Source: Sphingomonas naasensis
GTDB taxonomy: Bacteria; Pseudomonadota; Alphaproteobacteria; Sphingomonadales; Sphingomonadaceae
Length of the DNA stretch: 64,000 nucleotides
Direction of reading: 5' to 3'
NCBI RefSeq assembly: GCF_004792695.1
Contig: NZ_SRXU01000002.1
Location: 558,001-622,000, forward strand
The notes beneath the pieces were generated by a model that saw nothing but the letters and a program-made list of their open reading frames with translations, was not told the origin of the DNA and did no database searches. Made by a program: the position numbers and the translations under genes. Positions 27,799 to 36,335 of the stretch are shown here, piece by piece; the first letter of the stretch is position 1; each line of letters starts with the position of its first letter.

Positions 27799-27986
27799 GG
27801 CAACATCATGCGCCCATGGTCCTGTAACGAAAGAGCAACCTTTGTGCGCTGCAATAGTATTTCGGATGCTGTGGCCGTCGCGCAACATGCCGGAATTACT
27901 TGCCCCGCCGCGCGCCCCGATTCTGCGGCGGCATCGGCCCGGGCACCGCCGGGGTGGTCGCCGGGTCGGAAAATGGCTATCCGAGG

Positions 27987-28015
27987 TTGACAGCGAAGGC
28001 CTCTTCCCTTAGCTG
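27987..28015 (+). promoter_or_regulatory. candidate sigma-70-type promoter for rplU-rpmA
   Basis: TTGACA at 27987-27992 is an exact -35 box. TAGCTG or TTAGCT at about 28009-28015 with 16-17 base spacing is a plausible weak -10 box. It lies some 65 bases before rplU. The rest of the 314-base gap back to the receptor gene (27766-28079) shows only the receptor leader described separately. Confidence 0.5.
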
Positions 28016-28079
28016 CGCCCTTCCTCCTGCCGGGGCAATTCCTTGGCGGGCACAAGCTTTTGTAGGTTGAGACATCGCC

Positions 28080-28460
28080 ATGTTCGCTATCGTGCGCACG
28101 GGCGGCAAGCAGTATCGCGTTGCCGCCGGAGACAAGATCGTCGTCGAGAAGCTCGACGGAGAGGCCGGTTCGACGGTCACGCTGGGCGACGTCCTGCTCG
28201 CCGGCGAAGGCTCGGAGCTGAAGCCGACCGACGGTCTGACCGTCTCGGCCGAGATCGTCGCGCAGGCGAAGGGCGAAAAGGTCATCGTCTTCAAGAAGCG
28301 CCGCCGGCACAATTATCGCCGCAAGAACGGCCATCGCCAGAATCACACGATCCTGAAGATCACCGCGATCGGTGCGCAGGAAGAGAAGAAGAAGGCCGCG
28401 AAGCCGAAGAAGGCTGCAGCTGCTCCCGCCGAGGCCGAAGCCCCGGCCGCGGAAGCCTGA
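28080..28460 (+). CDS. rplU: 50S ribosomal protein L21
   Basis: The 126-residue ribosomal protein begins [14 protein letters not shown] and contains [20 protein letters not shown], the L21 signature that binds 23S rRNA. The C-terminus carries an Ala/Lys/Glu-rich extension of about 25 residues, common in alphaproteobacteria. It precedes rpmA by 30 bases, the universal rplU-rpmA order. In many bacteria obgE follows; here obgE is elsewhere in the window at 38-39 kb. Confidence 0.98.
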   Translation: MFAIVRTGGKQYRVAAGDKIVVEKLDGEAGSTVTLGDVLLAGEGSELKPTDGLTVSAEIVAQAKGEKVIVFKKRRRHNYRRKNGHRQNHTILKITAIGAQEEKKKAAKPKKAAAAPAEAEAPAAEA

Positions 28461-28490
28461 GCCGTCAACGAGATTCGAGGAGTATAGACA

Positions 28491-28760
28491 ATGGCACATA
28501 AGAAAGCAGGCGGCTCTTCGCGCAACGGTCGCGACTCGGCAGGCCGCCGTCTCGGCGTCAAGAAGTTCGGCAGCGAAGCCGTGATCGCGGGCAACATCAT
28601 CGTGCGCCAGCGCGGCACCAAGATCTATCCGGGCGTGAACGTGGGCATGGGCAAGGACCATACCCTTTTCGCGCTCGTCGACGGCCGCGTGTCGTTCAAG
28701 GTCGGCAAGCTTGGCCGCAAATTCTGCTCGGTAGACATGATTGCGGAAGCAGCCGAATAA
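28491..28760 (+). CDS. rpmA: 50S ribosomal protein L27
   Basis: The 89-residue protein begins [20 protein letters not shown], the characteristic L27 N-terminus that reaches toward the peptidyl transferase centre. [13 protein letters not shown] and [13 protein letters not shown] follow as expected. AGGAG lies 10 bases before the ATG. It is the second gene of the rplU operon and is followed by a terminator. Confidence 0.98.
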   Translation: MAHKKAGGSSRNGRDSAGRRLGVKKFGSEAVIAGNIIVRQRGTKIYPGVNVGMGKDHTLFALVDGRVSFKVGKLGRKFCSVDMIAEAAE

Positions 28761-28821
28761 CATCGGGTAACCGGACGGGTTGCCCACCAGGGTGACCCGG
28801 GTCCGGCGAACGGACCAGCTG

Positions 28822-28858
28822 AAAAGGGAGACGGGTCACCCCGGCTCCCTTTTTCTTT
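28822..28858 (+). terminator. rho-independent terminator after rplU-rpmA
   Basis: AAAAGGGAG (28822-28830) pairs with CTCCCTTTT (28845-28853), with an inner CGGG/CCCG extension, and runs into a T-rich tract (28850-28858). It lies 60 bases past rpmA. The A/T symmetry means it could work in both directions. Confidence 0.8.
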
Positions 28859-28935
28859 TGCTCCCACGAAATGCGGCTGCAAACTGGCTGTCACACAGAC
28901 ACGCCAGGGGCACCGCAAGACCGAGGAGACTGGTC

Positions 28936-29493
28936 ATGTTCGTGCGTACGCAAAGACTGACGCTGCGGCCCGGCTGGCGCGAGGACGCCGCCGAGCTCGC
29001 CCACGCGATGGGGCATGAGGAAGTGGTGCGCAACCTCGCCCGCGCGCCTTGGCCCTACACGATCGAGGCGGCGGAGACCTTCGCCGCGAGCTTCGAGGAA
29101 TCGAGCGAGCCCAAGTTCCTGATCTTCGAGCATCGCGACCGCAGGTTGCGGCTGATCGGCGGCATCGGAATCGGCCCGTTCGACAAGGAGCCCAACGAGC
29201 TCGGCTATTGGCTGACGCCCGACGCCTGGGGCCGCGGCTACGCGACCGAGGCGGGCGCCGCGGTGCTCCGCGCCGCGCGCGCGGCGGGGATCCGGCACGT
29301 CGTCGCCGGCCATTATCTCGACAATCCGGCTTCGGGCCGCGTGCTGCGCAAGCTCGGCTTCCGTCCCACCGGACGCGTGACGCAGGTCTATTCGCGCGGG
29401 CGCGGCGCCGCGGTGCCTTCGGCACGGTTCGAGCTGGATCTCACTGGAGGCGGCGTGATCGATCACGATCCGCGGCACCGAATGGCGGCGTGA
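28936..29493 (+). CDS. GNAT-family N-acetyltransferase (RimJ/RimL type)
   Basis: The 185-residue protein has the RimJ-like fold: TQRLTLRPGWREDAAEL at the N-terminus, LIGGIGIGP, the acetyl-CoA loop WGRGYATEAG and LDNPASGRVLRKLGFRPTG. It probably acetylates an amine or protein N-terminus; the substrate is not predictable. GAGGAG 7 bases before the ATG at 28936 fixes the start. It is unlinked functionally to the ribosomal operon. Confidence 0.9.
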   Translation: MFVRTQRLTLRPGWREDAAELAHAMGHEEVVRNLARAPWPYTIEAAETFAASFEESSEPKFLIFEHRDRRLRLIGGIGIGPFDKEPNELGYWLTPDAWGRGYATEAGAAVLRAARAAGIRHVVAGHYLDNPASGRVLRKLGFRPTGRVTQVYSRGRGAAVPSARFELDLTGGGVIDHDPRHRMAA

Positions 29494-29639
29494 CCTGGTC
29501 ACGCCGCCACGGACTTCCTCGCCCTGCCCGACTGTAACGCGGAGTCCCGTTCGCGGAAAGCCCGTCTTATTCGCGGCTTTCACCGCGGCATTTCCTCGAC
29601 TAAGCCGGGTGCCCCCGGGGCAAGAGTAACCTTCCGTCG

Positions 29640-30224
29640 ATGTCGTCCGCTGCACGCAAGCGCCTGTCTCCCGAAGAATCGCGCGACGCCGCGCTCGAGG
29701 CCGCCCGCGCGCTGCTGCTCGAGGCGGGGCCTCAGGCCGTCACGCTGAAAGCCGTCGCGGCGAAGATCGGCCGCACCCACGCCAATCTGCTCCATCATTT
29801 CGGCTCCGCCGCCGGGCTGCAAAAGGCGCTCGCCGCGAGCATCGCCGGCACGGTGACCGCAAAAATCGGCGCGGCGGTGCTGCGCGCGCGCAGCGGCGAT
29901 CACGACCCCCGGGAAGTCGTCGATCTCACCTTCGATGCGTTCGGCAAGGGCGGCGCCGGGGCGCTCGCCAGCTGGATGATCCTCAACGGCAACGAGGACG
30001 CGCTCGATCCGATCCTCGAAGCGACTCACCGGCTCGTCGACGAGATCAGCGCCGACGCCACCGACGCCCAGCAATTGCGCGAGGAGACGCTCCAGCTCAC
30101 GCTGATGGCGCTCGGCGATGCGCTGCTCGGCGGCCCGATGGCGCGCGCCGTCGATCTGCCGCGCGATCGTGCCCGCGAGATCGCAGCCGCCCAGCTCCGC
30201 CATTCGGTCACGAAGACCGATTAG
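29640..30224 (+). CDS. TetR-family transcriptional regulator
   Basis: A 194-residue protein with an N-terminal TetR HTH (ALEAARALLLEAGPQAVTLK, VAAKIGRTHANLLHHFGS) and a helical ligand-binding domain. The stretch HANLLHHFGSAAGLQ is the usual recognition-helix region ending in the HF motif. No divergently transcribed target lies next to it. The 146-base upstream gap shows nothing distinct. It converges on the hybrid kinase gene, ending 4 bases before it. Confidence 0.88.
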   Translation: MSSAARKRLSPEESRDAALEAARALLLEAGPQAVTLKAVAAKIGRTHANLLHHFGSAAGLQKALAASIAGTVTAKIGAAVLRARSGDHDPREVVDLTFDAFGKGGAGALASWMILNGNEDALDPILEATHRLVDEISADATDAQQLREETLQLTLMALGDALLGGPMARAVDLPRDRAREIAAAQLRHSVTKTD

Positions 30225-30227
30225 CGC

Positions 30228-32210
30228 CTAGGCCGCCTGCTGCGCCGCCCGGCGCGTCTCGATATCTATTGCCTCGTTCACCGCGCGCCCGAGCGAGGCC
30301 ATGGTGAAGGGCTTGCGCAGCACGCTTCTTCCGCCGAACACATCGGCCTCGGCCTCGCCGGCAAAGCCGGTGACGAACAGCACCGCCACTCCGTCGAGCT
30401 GCTCGCCGAGCCCGGCGATCATCTCGGGGCCGGTCTGCCCCGGCATCAGCACATCCGAGATCACCAGATCGAGCGAGGCCATGTCGGCGACCATCGCGGG
30501 CGCCGCGAGCGGATCGGGGCACGAGGTCACCCGGTGCCCGAGCTCCTGCAGCGCGCCCACGGTCGCGCCCAGCACGCGCGGATCGTCCTCGACGACGAGG
30601 ATGTCGAAGCTGCGCGCCGGCGCGCTGTCCTCGACAACCGCCGGCTGGGGTACCGGCATCGGCGCCTCGACCGCAGCAGCGGCCGGCTCGCCGAGATGGC
30701 GCGGCAGATAGACCATCACGCTGGTGCCGCTGCCCGGCACGGTCTGGATCGCGATCTCGCCGCCCGACTGGCGGACGAAGCCGAAAATCTGGCTGAGCCC
30801 GAGACCGGTCCCCTTGCCCACCGGCTTGGTGGTGAAGAACGGCTCGAACACGCGGTCGAGCACCTCGGGGGTCATGCCGCAGCCGGTATCGGCCACGCTG
30901 ATCAGCACATAGTCGCCGGCGGGGCATTCGCCGATCTCGTTCTCGACCAGCGTCTTGCCGTCGGTGGTGATGGTCAGCGTCCCCCGCCCTTCCATCGCGT
31001 CGCGCGCGTTGACCGCGAGGTTGAGCAGCGCGTTCTCGAGCTGGTGGCGATCGACCCAGACCGTCCAGCCGGTGCCCGCGTCGCGCGTCTTGACCGCGAT
31101 CGTGTCGCCCAGCGTACGGTCGAGCAGGTCGGACATTCCCGCGATCAGCCCGCCCGCCTCGACCGGTTCGGGCAGCAGCGGCTCGGAGCGCGAGAAGGCG
31201 AGCAACCGTCGGGTCAGCGCGGCGGCGCGATTGGCGCCTTCCATGGCATTCTCGATATGCTGCTGCGCATCGGGACCGCCGGTGTGAAGGTGCCGCTTGG
31301 CGAGCTCGAGCCCACCGAGCACCACCGCCAGCATATTGTTGAAATCGTGCGCGATGCCGCCGGTCAGCTGGCCGACGGCTTCCATCTTCTGCACCTGGCG
31401 CAGCTTGGCTTCGGCCTGCTCGCGCTCGCGCGCCTCGGCGCGCAGCTCGGCGGTCGCGGCATCGACCGCGAGCTGGAGCTCGGCCGCGCGTTCACGCTGC
31501 GCCGTTGCCTCGGCATCGGCAGCGGCGCGCTCGCCTTCGGCGGCGATCGCCAGCCAGCCGAGCAGCACCGCGCCGACGACGATCATCAGCCCAAACCCGG
31601 TGAGGATCCGCGAGGCGAAGCTCGAATTGTCGATCAGAGCGCCCGCGGCGCGCGTGCGGTCGCGCAGCAGCACCCGTTCGGAATCGACGACCCGGCCGAG
31701 CATCGCCTCCACCGCCTGGCGCGCCGGGCTCTGCCGCACGCGATAATAGGCGCCCCACGCGTCCTTGTGCCGCTTGTAGGTCGAATAGAGCGCGGTCTCG
31801 CTCAGCTCGCCGCCGCGCACGTCGAAGGCGCGGCGCAGCTGGCCGATCTGGCTCTGCTGGCGCGTGCTGTCGCGGGTGAGCTGCTGCAATCGGAGCAGCT
31901 GCTCGTTGGCGCGCGCCCAATGCGAATAATATTGCTGGCCCAGCGTCTTGTCCGCGCTCACCACATAGCGCCCCAGCGCCGCCTCGGCCGCCGAGATCTC
32001 GCCCGACAGCTGGTTGGCGCGGATCACCACTTCAAAGGTGTGCTGCTGGAGCGCGACGGCGCGATCGCGCTCCTGATCGGTCCGCTGCTGCAGAACGATG
32101 ATCGCGACGAGGACGCCCAGCCCGAGCAGCGCGAGCAGACCGAGCACAAGGATACGCCAGTTCGTCACGCGACGAACGCGTTCCAGCGCTATACCTTGCC
32201 CCTCACTCAT
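30228..32210 (-). CDS. membrane hybrid sensor histidine kinase with CHASE3-like sensor and receiver domain
   Basis: A 660-residue hybrid kinase. Membrane helices at about 18-40 and 203-224 enclose a helical periplasmic domain resembling CHASE3. A coiled coil (225-275) leads to the DHp domain with His288 in GGIAHDFNN. The ATPase domain has NLAVNARDAM, DTGCGM and GTGLGLSQIFGF. A Pro-rich linker precedes a C-terminal receiver with phospho-acceptor Asp in LVISDVLMPG and a Lys in LRKPF. The signal is unknown. A hairpin at the spt stop codon may separate it from the sphingolipid genes upstream. Confidence 0.92.
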   Translation of the reverse strand: MSEGQGIALERVRRVTNWRILVLGLLALLGLGVLVAIIVLQQRTDQERDRAVALQQHTFEVVIRANQLSGEISAAEAALGRYVVSADKTLGQQYYSHWARANEQLLRLQQLTRDSTRQQSQIGQLRRAFDVRGGELSETALYSTYKRHKDAWGAYYRVRQSPARQAVEAMLGRVVDSERVLLRDRTRAAGALIDNSSFASRILTGFGLMIVVGAVLLGWLAIAAEGERAAADAEATAQRERAAELQLAVDAATAELRAEAREREQAEAKLRQVQKMEAVGQLTGGIAHDFNNMLAVVLGGLELAKRHLHTGGPDAQQHIENAMEGANRAAALTRRLLAFSRSEPLLPEPVEAGGLIAGMSDLLDRTLGDTIAVKTRDAGTGWTVWVDRHQLENALLNLAVNARDAMEGRGTLTITTDGKTLVENEIGECPAGDYVLISVADTGCGMTPEVLDRVFEPFFTTKPVGKGTGLGLSQIFGFVRQSGGEIAIQTVPGSGTSVMVYLPRHLGEPAAAAVEAPMPVPQPAVVEDSAPARSFDILVVEDDPRVLGATVGALQELGHRVTSCPDPLAAPAMVADMASLDLVISDVLMPGQTGPEMIAGLGEQLDGVAVLFVTGFAGEAEADVFGGRSVLRKPFTMASLGRAVNEAIDIETRRAAQQAA

Positions 32211-32246
32211 ACTATTGAATCTAGGAGCCCGAGGCGCGCTGGGAAA

Positions 32247-32273
32247 GCGATAAGACTCGGTTTACCTTATCGC
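32247..32273 (-). terminator. hairpin over the spt stop codon
   Basis: GCGATAAG (32247-32254) and CTTATCGC (32266-32273) form an 8-bp stem with an 11-base loop that includes the spt stop codon. On the minus strand TTTCCC follows. It could be a weak terminator or attenuator between spt and the histidine kinase gene. Confidence 0.45.
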
Positions 32274-33524
32274 CCCCACGGCTCGGCCCGCAGCGCGGAA
32301 CATTTCCACGATCCGCGCAACTTGCTCGGCCGTATGCTCGGCGCAAAGCGAGCAGCGCAGCAGATAGGTTCCCGCCGGCGTCGCGGGCGGGCGCGCCATG
32401 TTCACGTACAGCCCGTTGTCCAGCAGACCCTGCCACATCCGCACCGCCTGTTCCTGATCCTCGAGGATCACCGCGATGATCGCGCTGTCCGGGCTCTCGG
32501 TGCCGAGCTTGAAGCCCATCTCCTTGAGCCCGCCGTGCAGCGTCCGGGCGTTTTCCCACAGATGCTGGCGCTTGTTGTGCGCGTGCCGCAGCTTGCGGAT
32601 CGACATCGCCGCAGTGGCGACCACCGAGGGCGGCAGCGACGCGGTGAAGATATACGGCCGGCACGCCAGCCGGATCGCCTCGAACTTGGGATGGTTCGAC
32701 ACGCAGAAACCGCCGACCGTGCCCACCGACTTGGAGAAGGTGCCGACGATGAAATCGACATCGCCTTCGCAGCCCTGCGCTTCATAGACGCCGCGGCCGT
32801 TCGGCCCATAGAAGCCCATCGAATGCGCCTCGTCGGAGAGCACCATCGCGCCGTGCTTCTTGGCGACCGCGACCATCTCCTTGAGCGGCGCGACGTCGCC
32901 GAGCATCGAATAGACGCCCTCGAGCACCACCAGCTTGCCCGCTTCTTTGGGAAGCCGGCCGAGGCGCTTGTCGAGGTCGTTGATGTCGTTGTGGCGGAAG
33001 CGGACGATCTCGGCATAGCCCTGCTTGCAGCCGTCATAGATCGAGGCGTGGCTGTCGGCGTCGAGGATGACATACTCGCCCTTCCCCGCCAGCGTGCTGA
33101 TCATCCCCAGATTGGCCATGTAGCCGGTCGAGAAGACGATCGCGCCAGTGGTGCCGTAGAATTCGCGCAGCGCCTCCTCGACTTCCATATGGTCGCGGAA
33201 GGTGCCGTTGAGCATCCGGCTGCCGTTGGTGCCCGAGCCGAACTGGTCGAGCGCGTCCTTGCCGGCCTGGATCACGTCCGGATCGAAGGTCATGCCCATG
33301 TAATTATAGGTGCCGAGCAGGATCGTGTCCTTGCCCTTGATCACCGCCTCGGTGGGCGACTTGACCTGCTCCATCACGATCGCGAACGGATCGGTCACGC
33401 CGCTGTCGAGCAGCGCCTGGCGCTCGGCGATGAGCCCGTCGAACTTGCTCATCAGGTCGCGCTCGGGAGCGACCGCCGCCGGATTCTCCGGCAGCGCGTC
33501 GGCGGTCTGTATCGCGTCGGTCAT
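32262..33524 (-). CDS. spt: serine palmitoyltransferase (sphingolipid biosynthesis)
   Basis: The 420-residue PLP enzyme condenses L-serine with a long-chain acyl thioester to 3-ketosphinganine, the first step of sphingolipid synthesis in the cytoplasm. It is collinear with the S. paucimobilis enzyme: His159 (DSHAS), Asp231 and His234 (DEAHSMG), PLP Lys265 (GTFSKSVG), Arg378 (NMARPPATP) and Arg390 fall on the published positions. It begins one base after the acyl carrier protein stop, so the two are translationally linked, consistent with use of an acyl-ACP donor. Confidence 0.98.
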   Translation of the reverse strand: MTDAIQTADALPENPAAVAPERDLMSKFDGLIAERQALLDSGVTDPFAIVMEQVKSPTEAVIKGKDTILLGTYNYMGMTFDPDVIQAGKDALDQFGSGTNGSRMLNGTFRDHMEVEEALREFYGTTGAIVFSTGYMANLGMISTLAGKGEYVILDADSHASIYDGCKQGYAEIVRFRHNDINDLDKRLGRLPKEAGKLVVLEGVYSMLGDVAPLKEMVAVAKKHGAMVLSDEAHSMGFYGPNGRGVYEAQGCEGDVDFIVGTFSKSVGTVGGFCVSNHPKFEAIRLACRPYIFTASLPPSVVATAAMSIRKLRHAHNKRQHLWENARTLHGGLKEMGFKLGTESPDSAIIAVILEDQEQAVRMWQGLLDNGLYVNMARPPATPAGTYLLRCSLCAEHTAEQVARIVEMFRAAGRAVGAIR

Positions 33525-33525
33525 G

Positions 33526-33768
33526 TCAGCCCTTCAGCTTCTGCACCGCATCGACGAGCTGGCCGATATTCTCGATCTCGGCCTGCATGTTCATCGTGAT
33601 GATGATGTCGAACTCATCCTCGATCGCCGCGACGAAATCCATCACGGTGAGGCTGTCCCACTCCAGATCCCCGGCGAAGCTGGTGCTCTCGGTCAGCGTG
33701 ACGCCCTTTTTGTTGAAGGGCTCGATCTGGGCGGTGACGGTCTCGAAGACTTCTGCGCGTTCGGTCAT
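33526..33768 (-). CDS. acyl carrier protein dedicated to sphingolipid synthesis (AcpR-like)
   Basis: An 80-residue acidic carrier protein with the phosphopantetheine site Ser39 in EWDSLTVMDFV. It is not a standard fatty-acid ACP, which has DSLDTVE, and matches the specialised ACP next to serine palmitoyltransferase in sphingolipid-making alphaproteobacteria such as Caulobacter. Its likely job is delivering the acyl chain to Spt. It is followed one base later by spt and preceded by the FkbH-like gene 79 bases upstream. Confidence 0.9.
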   Translation of the reverse strand: MTERAEVFETVTAQIEPFNKKGVTLTESTSFAGDLEWDSLTVMDFVAAIEDEFDIIITMNMQAEIENIGQLVDAVQKLKG

Positions 33769-33847
33769 GCGGCGGTCCCTTAGTGCGATCGCGCACAGGT
33801 GCCAAGCGAATGCGGCGCTATCGCGGCCATCCTGCGTCGCTACAGGC

Positions 33848-35401
33848 TCAGGCGGCCTCGGCCTGCTCGCCGCCGCTGCCCAGCGCGATCTGCTCGATCC
33901 AGCAATCGACTTGCCCGGCGATCTTGCCGAGCAGCCCGGCATGATAATGCGTCACGTCGGCTATCTCGTCATCGCGCTCGATCAGGTGCGCGAGATCGAG
34001 CACCCAGACATGATCGGGATTCTCGCGCGCCGCCTTGCGCCACAACGCGTTGAAAAGCTGCGTGCGCTCGCGGGTGTGATTGTGCGCGGGGCGATATTTG
34101 CCCTCGGGCGCGTCCTCGGGCGGCAGCACCACCAGCATGCGCAGTCCGCGCTCGATCAGGAAGATGCAGGTGCGGATCACGCAGGTCTGGTAGAGCCCGC
34201 GCTCGAGCAGATGCCATTGGTCGGGCCAGCGCCCGTCGAGATAGTCGACCGTCGCGCCATAGACGAGCAAGGGCGGGAAATGCTGCTCCGCATGGCTGCC
34301 GTCGGTCATCATCCGCAGCGCGAACAGGCGCGGATGGTTGTCGAAGTCGATCGCGGGGCGGAAGCGGCTGAAATGCGCGATCCCGCCCGATTGGCAGTCG
34401 AACATGATCCGGATCGCCGGATCGACCGCGACCGAGGGCAGCTGCTCGGCGAAGATCTCCGCGCGCACCTCGGGATCGTGGAAGCTGCGATCGGCGATCC
34501 AGTCGGGCGTCGTCCGGCTGAACCGGCCGTCCCACGACGACGTGTCGATATCGGGCCAGCGCGCGCGGACCTTGCCGAGCGCATATTCCTCGACGCCCAT
34601 GTGCATCACGCGGCACGAGAAGGTGAAATGGACGAGCCGCTCGGCGGCGCGATCGACCATCGCGAAGCCGACCAGCCCGTAGCGGCCATAATTGTCCCAC
34701 GCGAAGATCGACCAGCTGTCGAACGCCACCACGTCGATGATGTCGCGCGCCAGATCCGCCTCCGCCACGCGTGAGCCGGTGTAGTTGAGCTGGTTCGATC
34801 GGTTGATCAGCTCGGCGATGCGCGGCGCGAAATCGAGATTGTCCATCAGATAGGGCGCGCAGGCGCGGATGCCGCACGAACGCAGGAAATCCTCGTTGGA
34901 AAGCGTCCCCGCCGCCGCCCGGTCGCGGCGCTTGCGCTCGAGCATGCGATAGTCGTCGATCCGGCTGCGCGTGCCGGTCTGGAGCGCGAGCAGCCCGGCG
35001 AGCTGGTCGTCGGCGTCGTCGCGCCGGATGTCGAGCGTATGGATCTCGGGCAGCGCGTGGCGCACCTCGCCGAGATTGACCGGATTGTCGTCGACGAACA
35101 GCACGTTGGCGGGGCGCAGCTGCATGTCCGCGATGATCGCCGCGATCGCCGCGGGCTTGGGGGTGAAGGCGATGTGCGGGAAGACGAATTCGTCCCACAG
35201 GCCCAGGTCCACCAACTTCGCCCGCGCCATCTCGAAATCATTCTTGGAGCAGATCGACGAGACCACGCCCTTCGCGTTGAACGCACGGACGAGCGCCGCG
35301 CGGCGCTCGTGCAGCACCACGGCGTCGCCATCGGCGAGCGTGCCCCGCCACAAGCTATCGTCGAGATCCCAGATGATGAGCTTGATCGGCGCGGTCCACA
35401 T
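33848..35401 (-). CDS. FkbH-like HAD-IIIC protein with extra C-terminal domain
   Basis: A 517-residue three-part protein. Residues 1-160 are a HAD-IIIC phosphatase-like domain: motif I is DLDDSLWRG (Asp12/Asp14), followed by SICSKND and FVDDNPVNLGEV. Residues about 165-310 match the FkbH acyl-transfer-like domain (INRSNQLNYTGSR, YGLVGFAMVD, FSCRVMHMGVEEYAL). The last 200 residues resemble a degenerate SGNH fold ending DVTHYHAGLLGKIA. FkbH proteins load glyceryl units from 1,3-bisphosphoglycerate onto an ACP in polyketide pathways. Here the gene sits directly before the sphingolipid ACP, so an ACP-linked role is attractive but unproven. Confidence 0.8.
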   Translation of the reverse strand: MWTAPIKLIIWDLDDSLWRGTLADGDAVVLHERRAALVRAFNAKGVVSSICSKNDFEMARAKLVDLGLWDEFVFPHIAFTPKPAAIAAIIADMQLRPANVLFVDDNPVNLGEVRHALPEIHTLDIRRDDADDQLAGLLALQTGTRSRIDDYRMLERKRRDRAAAGTLSNEDFLRSCGIRACAPYLMDNLDFAPRIAELINRSNQLNYTGSRVAEADLARDIIDVVAFDSWSIFAWDNYGRYGLVGFAMVDRAAERLVHFTFSCRVMHMGVEEYALGKVRARWPDIDTSSWDGRFSRTTPDWIADRSFHDPEVRAEIFAEQLPSVAVDPAIRIMFDCQSGGIAHFSRFRPAIDFDNHPRLFALRMMTDGSHAEQHFPPLLVYGATVDYLDGRWPDQWHLLERGLYQTCVIRTCIFLIERGLRMLVVLPPEDAPEGKYRPAHNHTRERTQLFNALWRKAARENPDHVWVLDLAHLIERDDEIADVTHYHAGLLGKIAGQVDCWIEQIALGSGGEQAEAA

Positions 35402-35429
35402 TCTTCCATCATAGGATGGAAGCGCGCGC

Positions 35430-36335
35430 CTAGAGCAGCCCCTGCTCGCGATACCACGCCGCGGTCGCCGCCAGCCCGGCCTGCGTCTCGACGCGCGGCT
35501 GCCACAGATCGGCCGGCGGCCGCCGCGCCGGATCGATCACCCAATCCTCGTGGCAGAAATAGGCGACCCGATCGGGTGTCAGCTTGGCGCCCGCCCCGCG
35601 CACCAGCCGGTCGAGATGCGCGCCCGCCATCATCAGCGGCCGCGGCAGCGCCAGCGCGGCAACGCGCTTGCCCGTCGCGGCGCCGATCGCCTGCGCGAAT
35701 TCCTTGTGGCTCCAGCCCTGCTCGCGGCCGTCGTCGCAATCATAGCCGCGGCCGTGATCGCCGGTCGTCGCCAGCGCGAGCAGCAGCCGGCCGAGATCGC
35801 CGACTTCGATCACCGAGAGCCGGCCGCCCGGCGGCAGCAGCGCGATCCCCTTTTTCGCGAGCTTGAACAGCTCGAGCATCTCCATGTCGCCCGGGCCATA
35901 GATCGCCGGCGGGCGCACCATCGCGGTATCGAGCAGCGAATCCTCGACCAGCCGCTCGGCCTCGGCCTTGGACCAGCCATAGTCCGACATGCCCGGCTCG
36001 CGCGCGGCGAGCGACGAGACATGGACGAAGCGCTGTACCCCCGCGCCTTCCGCGGCAGCCAGCATGTTGCCCGTGCCGTCGATATTGCCCGCCGCGAAGC
36101 CTTCGCGGCCCGGCGCGTTGACCACTCCCGCGACGTGGATCACCGCGTCGGCACCGTCGCAGAGCCGTGCCAGTGCCGCCGTGTCGGCCAGATCGCCCGC
36201 CACCCATTCGAGCCGCGCCCGCTCGGCCTGCTCGCGGCGCGTCAGCGCGCGCACTTCGTGCCCCGCTTCGATCGCCAGCGCGATCAGCCGCGAGCCGACG
36301 AACCCGGTGCCCCCGGTGATCGCGAGCGTGCTCAC
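35430..36335 (-). CDS. NAD(P)-dependent epimerase/dehydratase family protein, CerR-like
   Basis: The 301-residue extended short-chain dehydrogenase has the nucleotide motif GGTGFVGSRL, VIHVAGVV and the catalytic SxnYxxxK region SDYGWSKAEAERLV. The start is a GTG at 36335 whose codon overlaps the proB stop (GTGA). A protein of this family next to spt and its ACP in Caulobacter is the proposed ketosphinganine/ceramide reductase CerR. The family fits and the context agrees, but substrate assignment remains an inference. A 28-base gap separates it from the FkbH-like gene. Confidence 0.82.
   Translation of the reverse strand: MSTLAITGGTGFVGSRLIALAIEAGHEVRALTRREQAERARLEWVAGDLADTAALARLCDGADAVIHVAGVVNAPGREGFAAGNIDGTGNMLAAAEGAGVQRFVHVSSLAAREPGMSDYGWSKAEAERLVEDSLLDTAMVRPPAIYGPGDMEMLELFKLAKKGIALLPPGGRLSVIEVGDLGRLLLALATTGDHGRGYDCDDGREQGWSHKEFAQAIGAATGKRVAALALPRPLMMAGAHLDRLVRGAGAKLTPDRVAYFCHEDWVIDPARRPPADLWQPRVETQAGLAATAAWYREQGLL

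Noticed and set aside
30534..33599. Plus-strand frame of about 1,000 codons opposite the hybrid kinase and spt
   Set aside because: Shadow of well-supported minus-strand genes; composition is typical of antisense frames in GC-rich DNA.
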